DNA of 6,883 bases, from positions 1 to 6,883 of the forward strand of contig DQAM01000375.1 of assembly GCA_003523545.1 (NCBI GenBank), in the 5' to 3' direction. Positions 1 to 6,293 of this stretch are shown here, piece after piece. The notes under the pieces are model-generated. The model did no database searches and was not told the origin of the DNA. It worked only from the letters and a program-made list of their open reading frames with translations. The DNA comes from Dysgonomonas sp. Lineage in GTDB: Bacteria > Bacteroidota > Bacteroidia > Bacteroidales > Dysgonomonadaceae. The first letter of the stretch is position 1. The number at the start of each line of letters is the position of its first letter. The position numbers and the translations under genes are program-made.

Positions 1-989
1 TGAGGGAAGTCATCAAGCAGACCGGAGTTGTGTTTCAGCTGGGGCACCAGGGGCGCCAGGTGGATAGTTATTTTAAAGCCAAGGAGATATTGGATAAAGG
101 TCTATTGGGCCCTGTTACATTGATAGAGGTATGCACCAACCGCAACGACCCTAACGGGGCATGGGTATACGACATACATCCGGATGCAAATCCTCGGACG
201 ATAGACTGGAAGCAGTTTGAAGGAAACGAAGAACGGGTTAAGGAATACATGGACTATATGTCCAAAAATAACCTGATGAAATATGTAGGGCCCGACGAAA
301 GGGACAAGTTCAGCCTCGAACGCTTTTTCCGCTGGCGCTGCTGGTGGGATTACAGCACAGGGCTGAGCGGCGACCTGCTCACTCACGAATACGATGCCGT
401 TAATCAGCTGATGGGAGTAGGGATACCTCATTCAGCTACATCATCGGGAGGAGTATATTTCTTCAAAGACGGGCGTACTGTGCCGGACGTATTGCAAACA
501 ACATTCGAATTCCCGGATAAAAACCTGACTATGCTTTACAGTGCTACGCTTGCCAGCAACCGGCACAGGGGTAAAGTAATTATGGGACATGATGCTTCTA
601 TGGAAGTAGGGGATACCCTGACTGTAAAGATAGACCGTGAATCGACACGGTACAAAGAAAAAATAGAGGAGGGAATCATCACTCCCGATGTGCCTTTCTA
701 TACTTATGTTCCCGGTAAAAGCGACGTGGATGCGATTACTTCCGCAACCGAGTTGTATTTTGCCCAACGTGGATTATTATATTCCTATCTCGGAGGCAAG
801 CGCTACGATACGACTTTCCTGCATATGCGCGAATGGCTGGAATGTATCCGTAACCGCAAGCTGAAACCGTCGTGTGATATCGATGCGGCATTTGAGGAAG
901 CGATGACTGCACACATGGGAACACGTGCTTATCTCGAAGGCCGTACAATGTACTGGGACAAGGATAAAGAAGAAATAGTAAGAGGATAG
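1..989 (+). CDS. Gfo/Idh/MocA family sugar oxidoreductase, 5' end outside window
   Basis: Partial gene. The frame is open to the left edge, the first full codon starts at base 3, and 328 residues are visible before the TAG stop. The family oxidises or reduces sugars and related polyols with NAD(P)(H). Members are usually an N-terminal Rossmann fold followed by an alpha/beta substrate-binding domain; here most of the Rossmann fold, including the usual EKP motif, lies outside the window. Visible family features are GHQGRQ (about bases 42-59), the aromatic stretch WRCWWDYSTG (333-362) running into GDLLTHEYDA with a likely active-site His, and the C-terminal HMREWLECIRNRKLKP segment (825-872). 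The GTG at base 30 is not the start, because conserved sequence continues upstream of it. Any signal peptide would be out of view. It lies 47 bp before a sugar isomerase-like lipoprotein on the same strand, which suggests an operon. The substrate is unknown; a 3-keto sugar or glycoside is one possibility. Family assignment is strong. Confidence 0.9.
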   Translation, partial: REVIKQTGVVFQLGHQGRQVDSYFKAKEILDKGLLGPVTLIEVCTNRNDPNGAWVYDIHPDANPRTIDWKQFEGNEERVKEYMDYMSKNNLMKYVGPDERDKFSLERFFRWRCWWDYSTGLSGDLLTHEYDAVNQLMGVGIPHSATSSGGVYFFKDGRTVPDVLQTTFEFPDKNLTMLYSATLASNRHRGKVIMGHDASMEVGDTLTVKIDRESTRYKEKIEEGIITPDVPFYTYVPGKSDVDAITSATELYFAQRGLLYSYLGGKRYDTTFLHMREWLECIRNRKLKPSCDIDAAFEEAMTAHMGTRAYLEGRTMYWDKDKEEIVRG

Positions 990-1036
990 CCTCTGATAAC
1001 GGTATTTGAAAATATAACATTTAAAAGTAACCAAAC

Positions 1037-1924
1037 ATGAAGTCAACAATTTTATTATCACTAGCTTTTATGCTGTTGTCGTGTTCACCAAAAACGGATA
1101 ATGCGGCCGCGAAACAAGAAGAGCCTGTCAAAAAAGACATTGCCCTTCAGCTGTATTCTTTAAGGGATACTATATCCGGCGATTTTGAAGGTACTGTAAA
1201 GAAAGTAGGAGAAATGGGTTATACGGCAGTGGAAGCAGCCGGATACAAAGACGGTAAGTTTTACGGTAAAACTCCCGAAGAATTTAAGGCCGCAATAGAA
1301 GGGGCCGGCATGAAAGTGCTTTCTTCGCATACCAACCGGGCATTGTCGGAAAACGAACTTAAATCAAAAGATTTTACCGAAGCCCTCAAATGGTGGGACG
1401 AAGCGATACAGGCGCATAAGGCTGCCGGGATGAAATACATTGTAGACCCGTGGATGGCTGTTCCCAAATCGTTGCAAGACTTGAAAACGTATTGTGATTA
1501 TTTCAATGAGATAGGTAAAAGATGTAAAGAAAACGGCCTGTCTTTCGGATACCACAATCATGCACACGAGTTTACCAAGATAGAAGATAAAATGATGTAC
1601 GACTTTATGCTCGAAAATACCAATCCTGAATATGTATTCTTCCAAATGGATGTGTATTGGGTAGTAAGGGGGCAGAATAGTCCGGTCGATTATTTCAACA
1701 AATACAAAGGACGTTTCGAACTGCTTCATATCAAGGATAATAAAGAAATCGGACAAAGCGGTATGGTAGGTTTCGATGCTATTTTCAAGAATACCGATAT
1801 TGCCGGAACAAAACATATCATAGTGGAAGTAGAGAAATATAACTACACACCCGAGGAAAGTGTAAAGATGAGCCTCGATTATCTTCTCGAGTGTCCGTTG
1901 GTAAAAGCTAGTTACGCAGAATAA
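1037..1924 (+). CDS. Sugar phosphate isomerase/epimerase-like TIM-barrel lipoprotein
   Basis: 295 residues. The N-terminus is a lipoprotein signal: MKSTILLSLAFMLLSC, with the lipobox LLSC ending at Cys16, then a short polar linker to about residue 32. The protein should therefore be exported and lipid-anchored, facing the periplasm or cell surface. The rest is an AP-endonuclease-2/xylose-isomerase-like TIM barrel: LQLYSLRD (37-44) as strand 1, YHNHAHEF (172-179), MDVYW (204-208), LHIKD (230-234) and EVEKY (264-268). By family analogy Asp205, His231 and Glu264 or Glu266 would be metal ligands. The first metal-binding Glu of classical epimerases is not obvious: the matching strand reads KYIVDPWM (133-140). 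Such proteins isomerise or epimerise sugars or keto-sugars, often beside Gfo/Idh/MocA oxidoreductases, as here. The ATG at 1037 is preceded by an A-rich leader and gives the complete signal peptide. A strong terminator follows. Fold and localisation are well supported; the exact reaction is not. Confidence 0.88.
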   Translation: MKSTILLSLAFMLLSCSPKTDNAAAKQEEPVKKDIALQLYSLRDTISGDFEGTVKKVGEMGYTAVEAAGYKDGKFYGKTPEEFKAAIEGAGMKVLSSHTNRALSENELKSKDFTEALKWWDEAIQAHKAAGMKYIVDPWMAVPKSLQDLKTYCDYFNEIGKRCKENGLSFGYHNHAHEFTKIEDKMMYDFMLENTNPEYVFFQMDVYWVVRGQNSPVDYFNKYKGRFELLHIKDNKEIGQSGMVGFDAIFKNTDIAGTKHIIVEVEKYNYTPEESVKMSLDYLLECPLVKASYAE

Positions 1925-1940
1925 TAGGCGCATTTATGAT

Positions 1941-1977
1941 AAAAAGGTTTTGAAGATCAAACTTCAAAACCTTTTTT
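1941..1977 (+). terminator. Strong rho-independent terminator after the sugar-enzyme operon
   Basis: A perfect 15-bp inverted repeat: left arm 1941-1955 (AAAAAGGTTTTGAAG), six-base loop 1956-1961, right arm 1962-1976, ending in a run of six T. It begins 16 bases after the stop codon of the lipoprotein gene. The left arm starts with five A, so the element could also stop transcription on the minus strand, but no minus-strand gene lies next to it. Confidence 0.9.
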
Positions 1978-2022
1978 ATATAACAAGTATTTATACCTTT
2001 ATTACAGCAAATACAAAATACT

Positions 2023-2562
2023 ATGGAGTTTCCAATATTAAAGACGAAACGACTCGAGCTGGTCGAGATCACAGATAAACACCTAGCCGATTTGTATAAC
2101 CTCTTCAGTGATGAAGATGTTATCCGGTTTTATAATCTGGGTAAGTACACTCAATTGTCGGATGCGCAAAAGTTTGTGGATTGGTACAGGAGCCGTTATA
2201 ATGAAGGGTTAGCTATCAGGTGGGGTATTAAGCTCAAAGGAAATACAGATATAATAGGTACTGCAGGTTTTAATAATTATACGACTTTGCATAGGGCAAA
2301 TATCGGATATGACCTGCAAAAATCTTACTGGAATAAAGGATATATTACCGAAGCTTTAAAGGCCGTAATTCATTTTGGTTTTTATTCATTGGAAATAAAC
2401 CGGATTGAAGCTGAAGTGATGCAGGGAAATGTAAGTTCGGAGAGGGTGCTTGAAAAGCTTGGCTTCACTAAAGAGGGTATCCTGCGTCAATGGATGTTAT
2501 GGAACAATAGTTATTATGATATGAGTATGTATTCCCTGCTAAAAAGCGAATATAGCGGATAA
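2023..2562 (+). CDS. GNAT family N-acetyltransferase (RimJ/RimL type)
   Basis: 179 residues, the normal length for an Acetyltransf_3 domain that fills the whole protein. It starts with the typical LKTKRLELVEIT segment (6-17). The acetyl-CoA pyrophosphate-binding loop is SYWNKGYITEA (101-111), and the late helix has the common N-x-x-S-x-x-x-L-E-K-L-G-F pattern (136-148). The family moves an acetyl group from acetyl-CoA to an amino group, such as a protein N-terminus, an amino sugar, a polyamine or a small-molecule amine. The substrate cannot be read from the sequence, and resistance or detoxification roles are only possibilities. It is a single-gene unit between two terminators, with a convergent oxyR downstream. 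Sampled stretches of the gene are AT-richer (about 28-38% GC) than sampled galK or oxyR stretches (above 50%), a weak hint of separate ancestry. There is no clear Shine-Dalgarno site. The near-match TACCTTTA at 1994-2001 may be a -7 box, but its -33 partner is unclear. Confidence 0.9.
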   Translation: MEFPILKTKRLELVEITDKHLADLYNLFSDEDVIRFYNLGKYTQLSDAQKFVDWYRSRYNEGLAIRWGIKLKGNTDIIGTAGFNNYTTLHRANIGYDLQKSYWNKGYITEALKAVIHFGFYSLEINRIEAEVMQGNVSSERVLEKLGFTKEGILRQWMLWNNSYYDMSMYSLLKSEYSG

Positions 2563-2572
2563 CTCAAACGAA

Positions 2573-2604
2573 TAAACGGAGAATTAGTGAGAATCCTCCG
2601 TTTA
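2573..2604. terminator. Hairpin between convergent genes, probable bidirectional terminator
   Basis: A perfect 9-bp inverted repeat, TAAACGGAG (2573-2581) and CTCCGTTTA (2596-2604). After one A-C mismatch it extends inward by three more pairs around a six-base loop (2586-2591). It sits 10 bases after the acetyltransferase stop and 21 bases beyond the oxyR stop on the other strand. Neither side has a long T run, so termination may be imperfect. Confidence 0.6.
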
Positions 2605-2625
2605 CTATTATAGTAAGTATAAGTA

Positions 2626-3573
2626 TCAGATATCTATCACAAACTTTTTGAGGTCCGGATTGGACATAGAAGCCGGCACCGATTTCTTTACCTCATCTAT
2701 CAGAATAGACAATACCCTTTCGCGCAGGAATTCCTTACGGGTAACGAGGCTGATTTCCCTGACCGGAGTAATGTCTTTGAGCGGTCTTACGTTCTGTTTC
2801 TGCCTGTCGTTGAGATGTTCGATAGCCATTTCGGGAATGATGGTAATCCCGCTGTTGTTATCTACAATATTCACTAATGTATTGATGCTGCCCGCTTCGT
2901 ATGTAAACAGGTTGTGGCTCATCGTCCCTTTGCGTTTTCTCAGGTTGCAGAGTTTTAATATCTGGCTCCGGAAGCAGTGGACCTCTTCGAGCAGCCACAA
3001 TTTGCTTATATTCAGGTCGTCTTCCTCCAGCTCCTTTTTAGCGTATAAAGAAGTTTCGCGGGGAGAAACGTAAGCATAGAATTTTTCGTAATAAATCGGG
3101 TGTTCCTTTATCTTATCATGTTTCAGCGGGGTAGCCAGTATAGCACCGTCCAGCGAGCCTGTAAGCAGCCTGTCTATAATCTGTGCGGTGGTAGTCTCTT
3201 CTATCACCAGTTCTATATCATACCCGTTCTCCTCATGCCTGAGCATTAGCCTGGGCAGGAGGTAAGGAGCTATCGTCGGAATAATCCCCATCTTGAAGCC
3301 TCCTTTGACAATGCCTTTTTCTTCTTGTATGATTTCTTTGATCTGCTTTACCTGAGACACTATTACCCGGGCCTGATTGATAATCTGTACCCCGATGGGA
3401 GTAGGTTGTACGGGAAGCTGGCTGCGGTCGAAAATCTTAACGCCCAGCTCCTCTTCCAGTTTCTGGGTCATCATGCTTAGAGTGGGCTGCGTAACAAACG
3501 AAGCTTCGGCGGCTTTGGCAAAATGGCGGAAGTTGTCTACCGCAATGATGTATTCCAACTGTTGTATATTCAT
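2626..3573 (-). CDS. oxyR: LysR-type peroxide-sensing regulator OxyR
   Basis: 315 residues, standard LysR-family length. Residues 1-60 form the winged helix-turn-helix: MNIQQLEYIIAV, HFAKAAEASFVTQPTLS as the recognition helix-turn-helix, and KLEEELGVKIFDR. A linker helix follows, and from about residue 90 there is a two-lobed LysR substrate/effector domain. Cys200 and Cys209 in VHCFRSQILKLC (198-209) match the E. coli OxyR Cys199/Cys208 pair in spacing and in the preceding His. Peroxide oxidises this pair to a disulphide and switches the regulator to its activating form. In Bacteroides, OxyR controls catalase, ahpCF and dps. The two cysteines separate this protein from the many LysR paralogs with other effectors. 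It follows yggS by 48 bp on the same strand with no clear promoter in the gap, so it may be read through from the DUF4494-yggS unit. Its own targets are not in the window. The start is the ATG that gives the canonical MN-x-QQLEY LysR opening. Confidence 0.93.
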   Translation of the reverse strand: MNIQQLEYIIAVDNFRHFAKAAEASFVTQPTLSMMTQKLEEELGVKIFDRSQLPVQPTPIGVQIINQARVIVSQVKQIKEIIQEEKGIVKGGFKMGIIPTIAPYLLPRLMLRHEENGYDIELVIEETTTAQIIDRLLTGSLDGAILATPLKHDKIKEHPIYYEKFYAYVSPRETSLYAKKELEEDDLNISKLWLLEEVHCFRSQILKLCNLRKRKGTMSHNLFTYEAGSINTLVNIVDNNSGITIIPEMAIEHLNDRQKQNVRPLKDITPVREISLVTRKEFLRERVLSILIDEVKKSVPASMSNPDLKKFVIDI

Positions 3574-3621
3574 AATAAGCTAATAGGGTTTTATGGATGG
3601 TGGTCCTTAAAACAGGTTATA

Positions 3622-4290
3622 TTAATATTCTCTTTCTCCAAAAATAGATGTACCTATGCGTACAATGGTAGAACCTTCTTCGATGGCTATCCGGTAATCG
3701 TGGGACATTCCCATCGACAATTCGCGGAATTGGGTATCCTGACTGAAATACTTTCCTTTTATTTCATCAAAAAAATGCTTCAGCGCCCTGAATTCGCTGC
3801 GGACAACATCCGTATCGTCCGTATAAGTAGCCATTCCCATCAATCCGGTGATGCTGATGTGTCCGAGTCCTTTCCATTCCTCATTTTCGAGCATTTCGCG
3901 GCAGCTGTCGAACGTGAATCCGAATTTGCTTTCCTCCTTTGCAATATGTATTTCCAGCAGGCAGTTTATCCGGCGGTTTATACGCGATGCATATTTATTT
4001 ATTTCCTGCAGTAACTTCCAACTGTCGACACTCTGGATGGTATGGATGTACGGCATTATAACTTTTATCTTATTGGTTTGCAGATGCCCTATCAGGTGCC
4101 ATTCGATGTCGGAGGGCAGTTGGGCTTGCTTGGCATCCAGTTCCTGCACTCTGCTTTCCCCAAACACCCGCTGGCCTGCATTGTATACTTCGGCTACTGT
4201 CTCTTTCGGATGAAATTTGGAAACAGCAACCAGTTTTACATGAGGCGGGATATTCGATTTTATTTCGGTCAGGTTCGATGCCGGATTCAT
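3622..4290 (-). CDS. YggS/PLPBP family pyridoxal-phosphate homeostasis protein
   Basis: 222 residues, the usual family size, forming a single alanine-racemase-like TIM barrel that binds pyridoxal 5'-phosphate but is not known to act as a racemase. Lys25 in LVAVSK (20-25) is the expected Schiff-base lysine. Other hallmarks are FGESRVQE (43-50), WHLIGHLQTNK (64-74), ESKFGF (120-125), GLMGMA (149-154), SMGMSHDY (192-199) and the phosphate-binding end GSTIVRIGTSIFG (206-218). In other bacteria, loss of this cytosolic protein disturbs vitamin B6 balance and amino/keto acid pools. The start codon lies 13 bp after the DUF4494 stop, so the two genes are almost certainly co-transcribed; oxyR follows on the same strand. 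All motifs are intact and nothing is truncated. The symbol yggS is used in E. coli, and I leave the field empty because naming differs in this phylum. Confidence 0.93.
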   Translation of the reverse strand: MNPASNLTEIKSNIPPHVKLVAVSKFHPKETVAEVYNAGQRVFGESRVQELDAKQAQLPSDIEWHLIGHLQTNKIKVIMPYIHTIQSVDSWKLLQEINKYASRINRRINCLLEIHIAKEESKFGFTFDSCREMLENEEWKGLGHISITGLMGMATYTDDTDVVRSEFRALKHFFDEIKGKYFSQDTQFRELSMGMSHDYRIAIEEGSTIVRIGTSIFGEREY

Positions 4291-4303
4291 TGTACCAATA
4301 AGA

Positions 4304-4774
4304 TTACTCTTCTTTCAAATATTCTATTTTTGACTTTTCTTTCTCTTCTGCCGAATATGGGAACACATCCATAATAGCTGTTTCACTCAACGAAGCTATG
4401 ACATAATCGGCAAGTGTACCTGCCATGCCTTTTTCGACTACAGCCAATGCTTCTTTTATATCGCTTGCTTGTGCCAGCATCTGTGCTGCTGTTTTCTTCT
4501 CGGTTCCACTCTTTTCATCCAATGTGATGAAATAAATCTTAGCCTTGAAATAACGGTCTCCGTTTTCGTTGAAAAACAGTTCCGACAATTTGGCACGCTT
4601 GATGTCGGCAATCGTAAATTCTCCGGCTATATATGGTTTTAACTCTTCTATAATCCTTGCTTCTGCTTCGGTAAATGATAACGCGTCTACCAGATAAGGC
4701 TCTGTAACCTTCTTCTGTACCCCGTTCTCCATTGTTTTCTCATAATTTACCTTGCACTCAAACCAGTTGTTCAT
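4304..4774 (-). CDS. DUF4494 domain protein of unknown function
   Basis: 156 residues. It resembles the DUF4494 family I know from Bacteroidales, with the opening NNWFECKVNYEKTMENG (2-18), KVTEPYLVDALSFTEAEARI (22-41), GEFTIADIKRAKLSELFF (51-68), KIYFITLDEKSGTEKKTA (79-96) and a conserved tail with MDVFPY (134-139). No signal peptide or membrane segment is visible, and the protein is acidic and probably cytosolic. The pattern suggests an alpha/beta fold with a beta sheet and amphipathic helices; no catalytic motif is recognisable. It is the first gene of a tight unit with yggS (13 bp apart), a pairing I recall from other Bacteroidales, which hints at a role linked to PLP homeostasis or a shared basic cell function. 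I cannot assign a function. Members also occur in some phages infecting this phylum, but there are no phage genes here. Confidence 0.88.
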   Translation of the reverse strand: MNNWFECKVNYEKTMENGVQKKVTEPYLVDALSFTEAEARIIEELKPYIAGEFTIADIKRAKLSELFFNENGDRYFKAKIYFITLDEKSGTEKKTAAQMLAQASDIKEALAVVEKGMAGTLADYVIASLSETAIMDVFPYSAEEKEKSKIEYLKEE

Positions 4775-4834
4775 TGAAATATTCTCTTTAAAAAATCCTT
4801 GAAATCCCCATTCATCGGAGGTTATAATATCGAA

Positions 4835-4873
4835 TCAGCAAAGACTCATTACCTATGAACGAATCTTTGCTGA
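4835..4873. repeat. 10-bp perfect inverted repeat upstream of DUF4494-yggS
   Basis: TCAGCAAAGA (4835-4844) and its exact complement TCTTTGCTGA (4864-4873), with 19 bases between. Inside, TCAT (4846-4849) and ATGA (4855-4858) can also pair. It lies 61 bases or more before the DUF4494 start and about 83 bases after the galK stop. It may be a 5'-leader hairpin, a galK transcript end, or an operator at the promoter just upstream. The downstream minus-strand side lacks a good T run, which argues against a plain terminator. Confidence 0.6.
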
Positions 4874-4875
4874 AA

Positions 4876-4908
4876 CAAAAATAAAAAATATTATTATAAG
4901 ATTACAGA
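4876..4908 (-). promoter_or_regulatory. Candidate Bacteroidetes promoter for DUF4494-yggS(-oxyR)
   Basis: Read on the minus strand, TATTTTTG (4883 to 4876) matches the Bacteroidetes -7 consensus TAnnTTTG exactly. TCTG (4908 to 4905) matches the -33 TTTG with one change, at a 21-bp spacing. The start would fall near 4870, giving a leader of about 95 bases and placing it within the inverted repeat. The region is very AT-rich, so a chance match is possible. Confidence 0.4.
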
Positions 4909-4910
4909 AG

Positions 4911-4931
4911 ATTATAAATAAAATTTATAAT
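4911..4931. repeat. AT-only hairpin just downstream of galK
   Basis: ATTATAAAT (4911-4919) and ATTTATAAT (4923-4931) form a perfect 9-bp inverted repeat around three A. It begins 24 bases after the galK stop on the minus strand and is followed there by a T-rich stretch (about 4910-4880). It might be a weak galK terminator, but an all-AT stem is thermodynamically poor and the surrounding DNA is generally AT-rich. Confidence 0.35.
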
Positions 4932-4955
4932 AATCCTGATATTCTTTATAACTCC

Positions 4956-6101
4956 TTATAATTTGCGGGCTCCATCTTTAATAACCACATCGTAAACTTT
5001 CGGTTTGATGCCGAATTCTTTTTCGTATCCGGTAGTTGCTTTTTCAAGGAATTCGTCATACAATTCGTTCTTAACGAGGTTGATGGTGCATCCGCCAAAG
5101 CCTCCGCCCATCACGCGCGAACCGGTAACGCCGCATTGGCGGGCCATATCGTTCAAATAATCCAGCTCGGGACAGCTTACTTCATACTTACGGCTGAGTC
5201 CGATATGTGTTTCGTACATTTTCTTACCCACAGTCTCGTAATCACCTTTGCTTAAGGCTTCGCAGGCATCGAGCAGGCGTTGTATTTCTTCGATTACGAA
5301 TTCTGCACGGATGTAGTCTTCTGCACTAACTTCGTTAGCTACTTCGTGAAGCATATCCATAGTAGCATCACGTAATAATTCTACTTCCGGATGGCGTTTG
5401 CGCATAGCGGCCGCAACGGCTTCGCAAGAAAGACGGCGTTTGTTGTATGCGGAAGAAGCGAGTTCGTGGGCAACCATCGTATTGATAAGAACCAGACGGT
5501 ATCCCTCAGGACTGAAAGGTACATATTCATATTCCAGCGAACGGCAGTCGAGACGGATCAATGAACCTTCTTTTCCGAAGCAGGAAGCGAACTGGTCCAT
5601 AATGCCGCACATGACGCCTACATAATTATGTTCGGTAGCCTGTCCTATCTTAGCTAGTTCGAAGCGGTCGAATCCCAGATTGAACTGGTCGTTGAGCGCA
5701 AAACCAAAACAGCTTTCGAGGGCAGCAGACGAAGACATGCCCGCACCGAGAGGTACATCGCCGGCAAATACACAGTCGAAACCTTTTACATCGGCTCCTC
5801 TTTTGATCATTTCACGGCACACACCGTATATATATTTTGCCCACTGTTCGCGTGGAATATCGTTTTCACCTAATCCGAATGTAGATGCTTCTTTGAGGTC
5901 GAGCGCGTATGCATGTACTTCATTGGTGCCGTTAGGCTTGATTTCGCAATACATGGCTTTGTCTATCGCTCCCGGTAGTACGAAACCCCCATTGTAATCG
6001 GTATGCTCCCCGATAAGGTTGATACGTCCCGGAGAAGTATACATAGTACCCTGTCCTCCATAAAGCTCTTTAAATTTTTCTGAGATTGTTGTAGTGTTCA
6101 T
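4956..6101 (-). CDS. galK: Galactokinase GalK
   Basis: 381 residues from the ATG at 6101, close to E. coli GalK (382). It phosphorylates alpha-D-galactose at C1 with ATP, the first committed step of the Leloir pathway, in the cytosol. GHMP-kinase features are complete: the galactokinase signature GRINLIGEHTDYNGG (25-39) with Arg26, Glu32, His33 and Asp35; the ATP loop PLGAGMSSSAALE (117-129); the catalytic Asp169 in CGIMDQF; and the C-terminal GHMP motif MGGGFGGC (331-338). The ATG is preceded by an AAAGAG purine run about 9 bases upstream. An in-frame GTG two codons earlier (6107) would add only MT and is less likely. No galM, galP, galT or galE lies beside it. It has its own AT-rich leader and looks monocistronic, with a possible promoter about 60-90 bases upstream. 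The fold and catalytic set are intact. Confidence 0.97.
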   Translation of the reverse strand: MNTTTISEKFKELYGGQGTMYTSPGRINLIGEHTDYNGGFVLPGAIDKAMYCEIKPNGTNEVHAYALDLKEASTFGLGENDIPREQWAKYIYGVCREMIKRGADVKGFDCVFAGDVPLGAGMSSSAALESCFGFALNDQFNLGFDRFELAKIGQATEHNYVGVMCGIMDQFASCFGKEGSLIRLDCRSLEYEYVPFSPEGYRLVLINTMVAHELASSAYNKRRLSCEAVAAAMRKRHPEVELLRDATMDMLHEVANEVSAEDYIRAEFVIEEIQRLLDACEALSKGDYETVGKKMYETHIGLSRKYEVSCPELDYLNDMARQCGVTGSRVMGGGFGGCTINLVKNELYDEFLEKATTGYEKEFGIKPKVYDVVIKDGARKL

Positions 6102-6163
6102 GGTCACTCTTTATTAGTTTAGTTATATAAATTAATATTTAAATGATTTTCTCGATTGATTGA

Positions 6164-6193
6164 TAAAGTTACGATAAATTTTTAACAATGAAA
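6164..6193 (-). promoter_or_regulatory. Possible galK promoter
   Basis: On the minus strand, TAACTTTA (6171 to 6164) differs from the TAnnTTTG -7 consensus at the last base. TTTC (6193 to 6190) lies 18 bp upstream in place of TTTG. The start would fall near 6157, giving a leader of about 55 bases. Both boxes are imperfect and the region is AT-rich, so this is tentative. Confidence 0.3.
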
Positions 6194-6196
6194 TTA

Positions 6197-6213
6197 CCGA
6201 AATATTTATTCGG
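6197..6213. repeat. Short palindrome in the galK leader/upstream region
   Basis: CCGAA (6197-6201) and TTCGG (6209-6213) around a seven-base AT loop. With one bulged G the pairing extends outward by TA/TA. It lies 81 bases past the HD-gene stop and just upstream of the possible galK -33 box. It could be a terminator for the HD gene or an operator for galK. Read on the plus strand it is followed by TATTTTT, but no plus-strand gene precedes it. Confidence 0.4.
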
Positions 6214-6293
6214 GTATTTTTAGGCTTTTTATGTTTTTCAGTACTTTAATGGTTAATGCGGATGTTTTTTTTAGGAATGAAAAATAAGGATTT

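Noticed and set aside
30..32. GTG as start of the first gene
   Set aside because: The frame is open back to base 3 and encodes family-like residues (REVIKQTGVVFQ), so the gene simply begins before the window.
2648..3073. Plus-strand open frame opposite oxyR
   Set aside because: It is a serine/leucine-rich shadow of a well-supported gene, with no family resemblance. The same holds for open frames opposite yggS, galK, the HD gene and the two sugar genes.
3574..3621. A separate oxyR promoter in the yggS-oxyR gap
   Set aside because: No TAnnTTTG-like box with a -33 partner is visible on the minus strand in this short gap; it cannot be excluded, only not supported.
6102..6107. GTG two codons upstream as the galK start
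   Set aside because: The ATG at 6101 has a purine run at a suitable distance and gives the normal length; the GTG would use that spacing less well.
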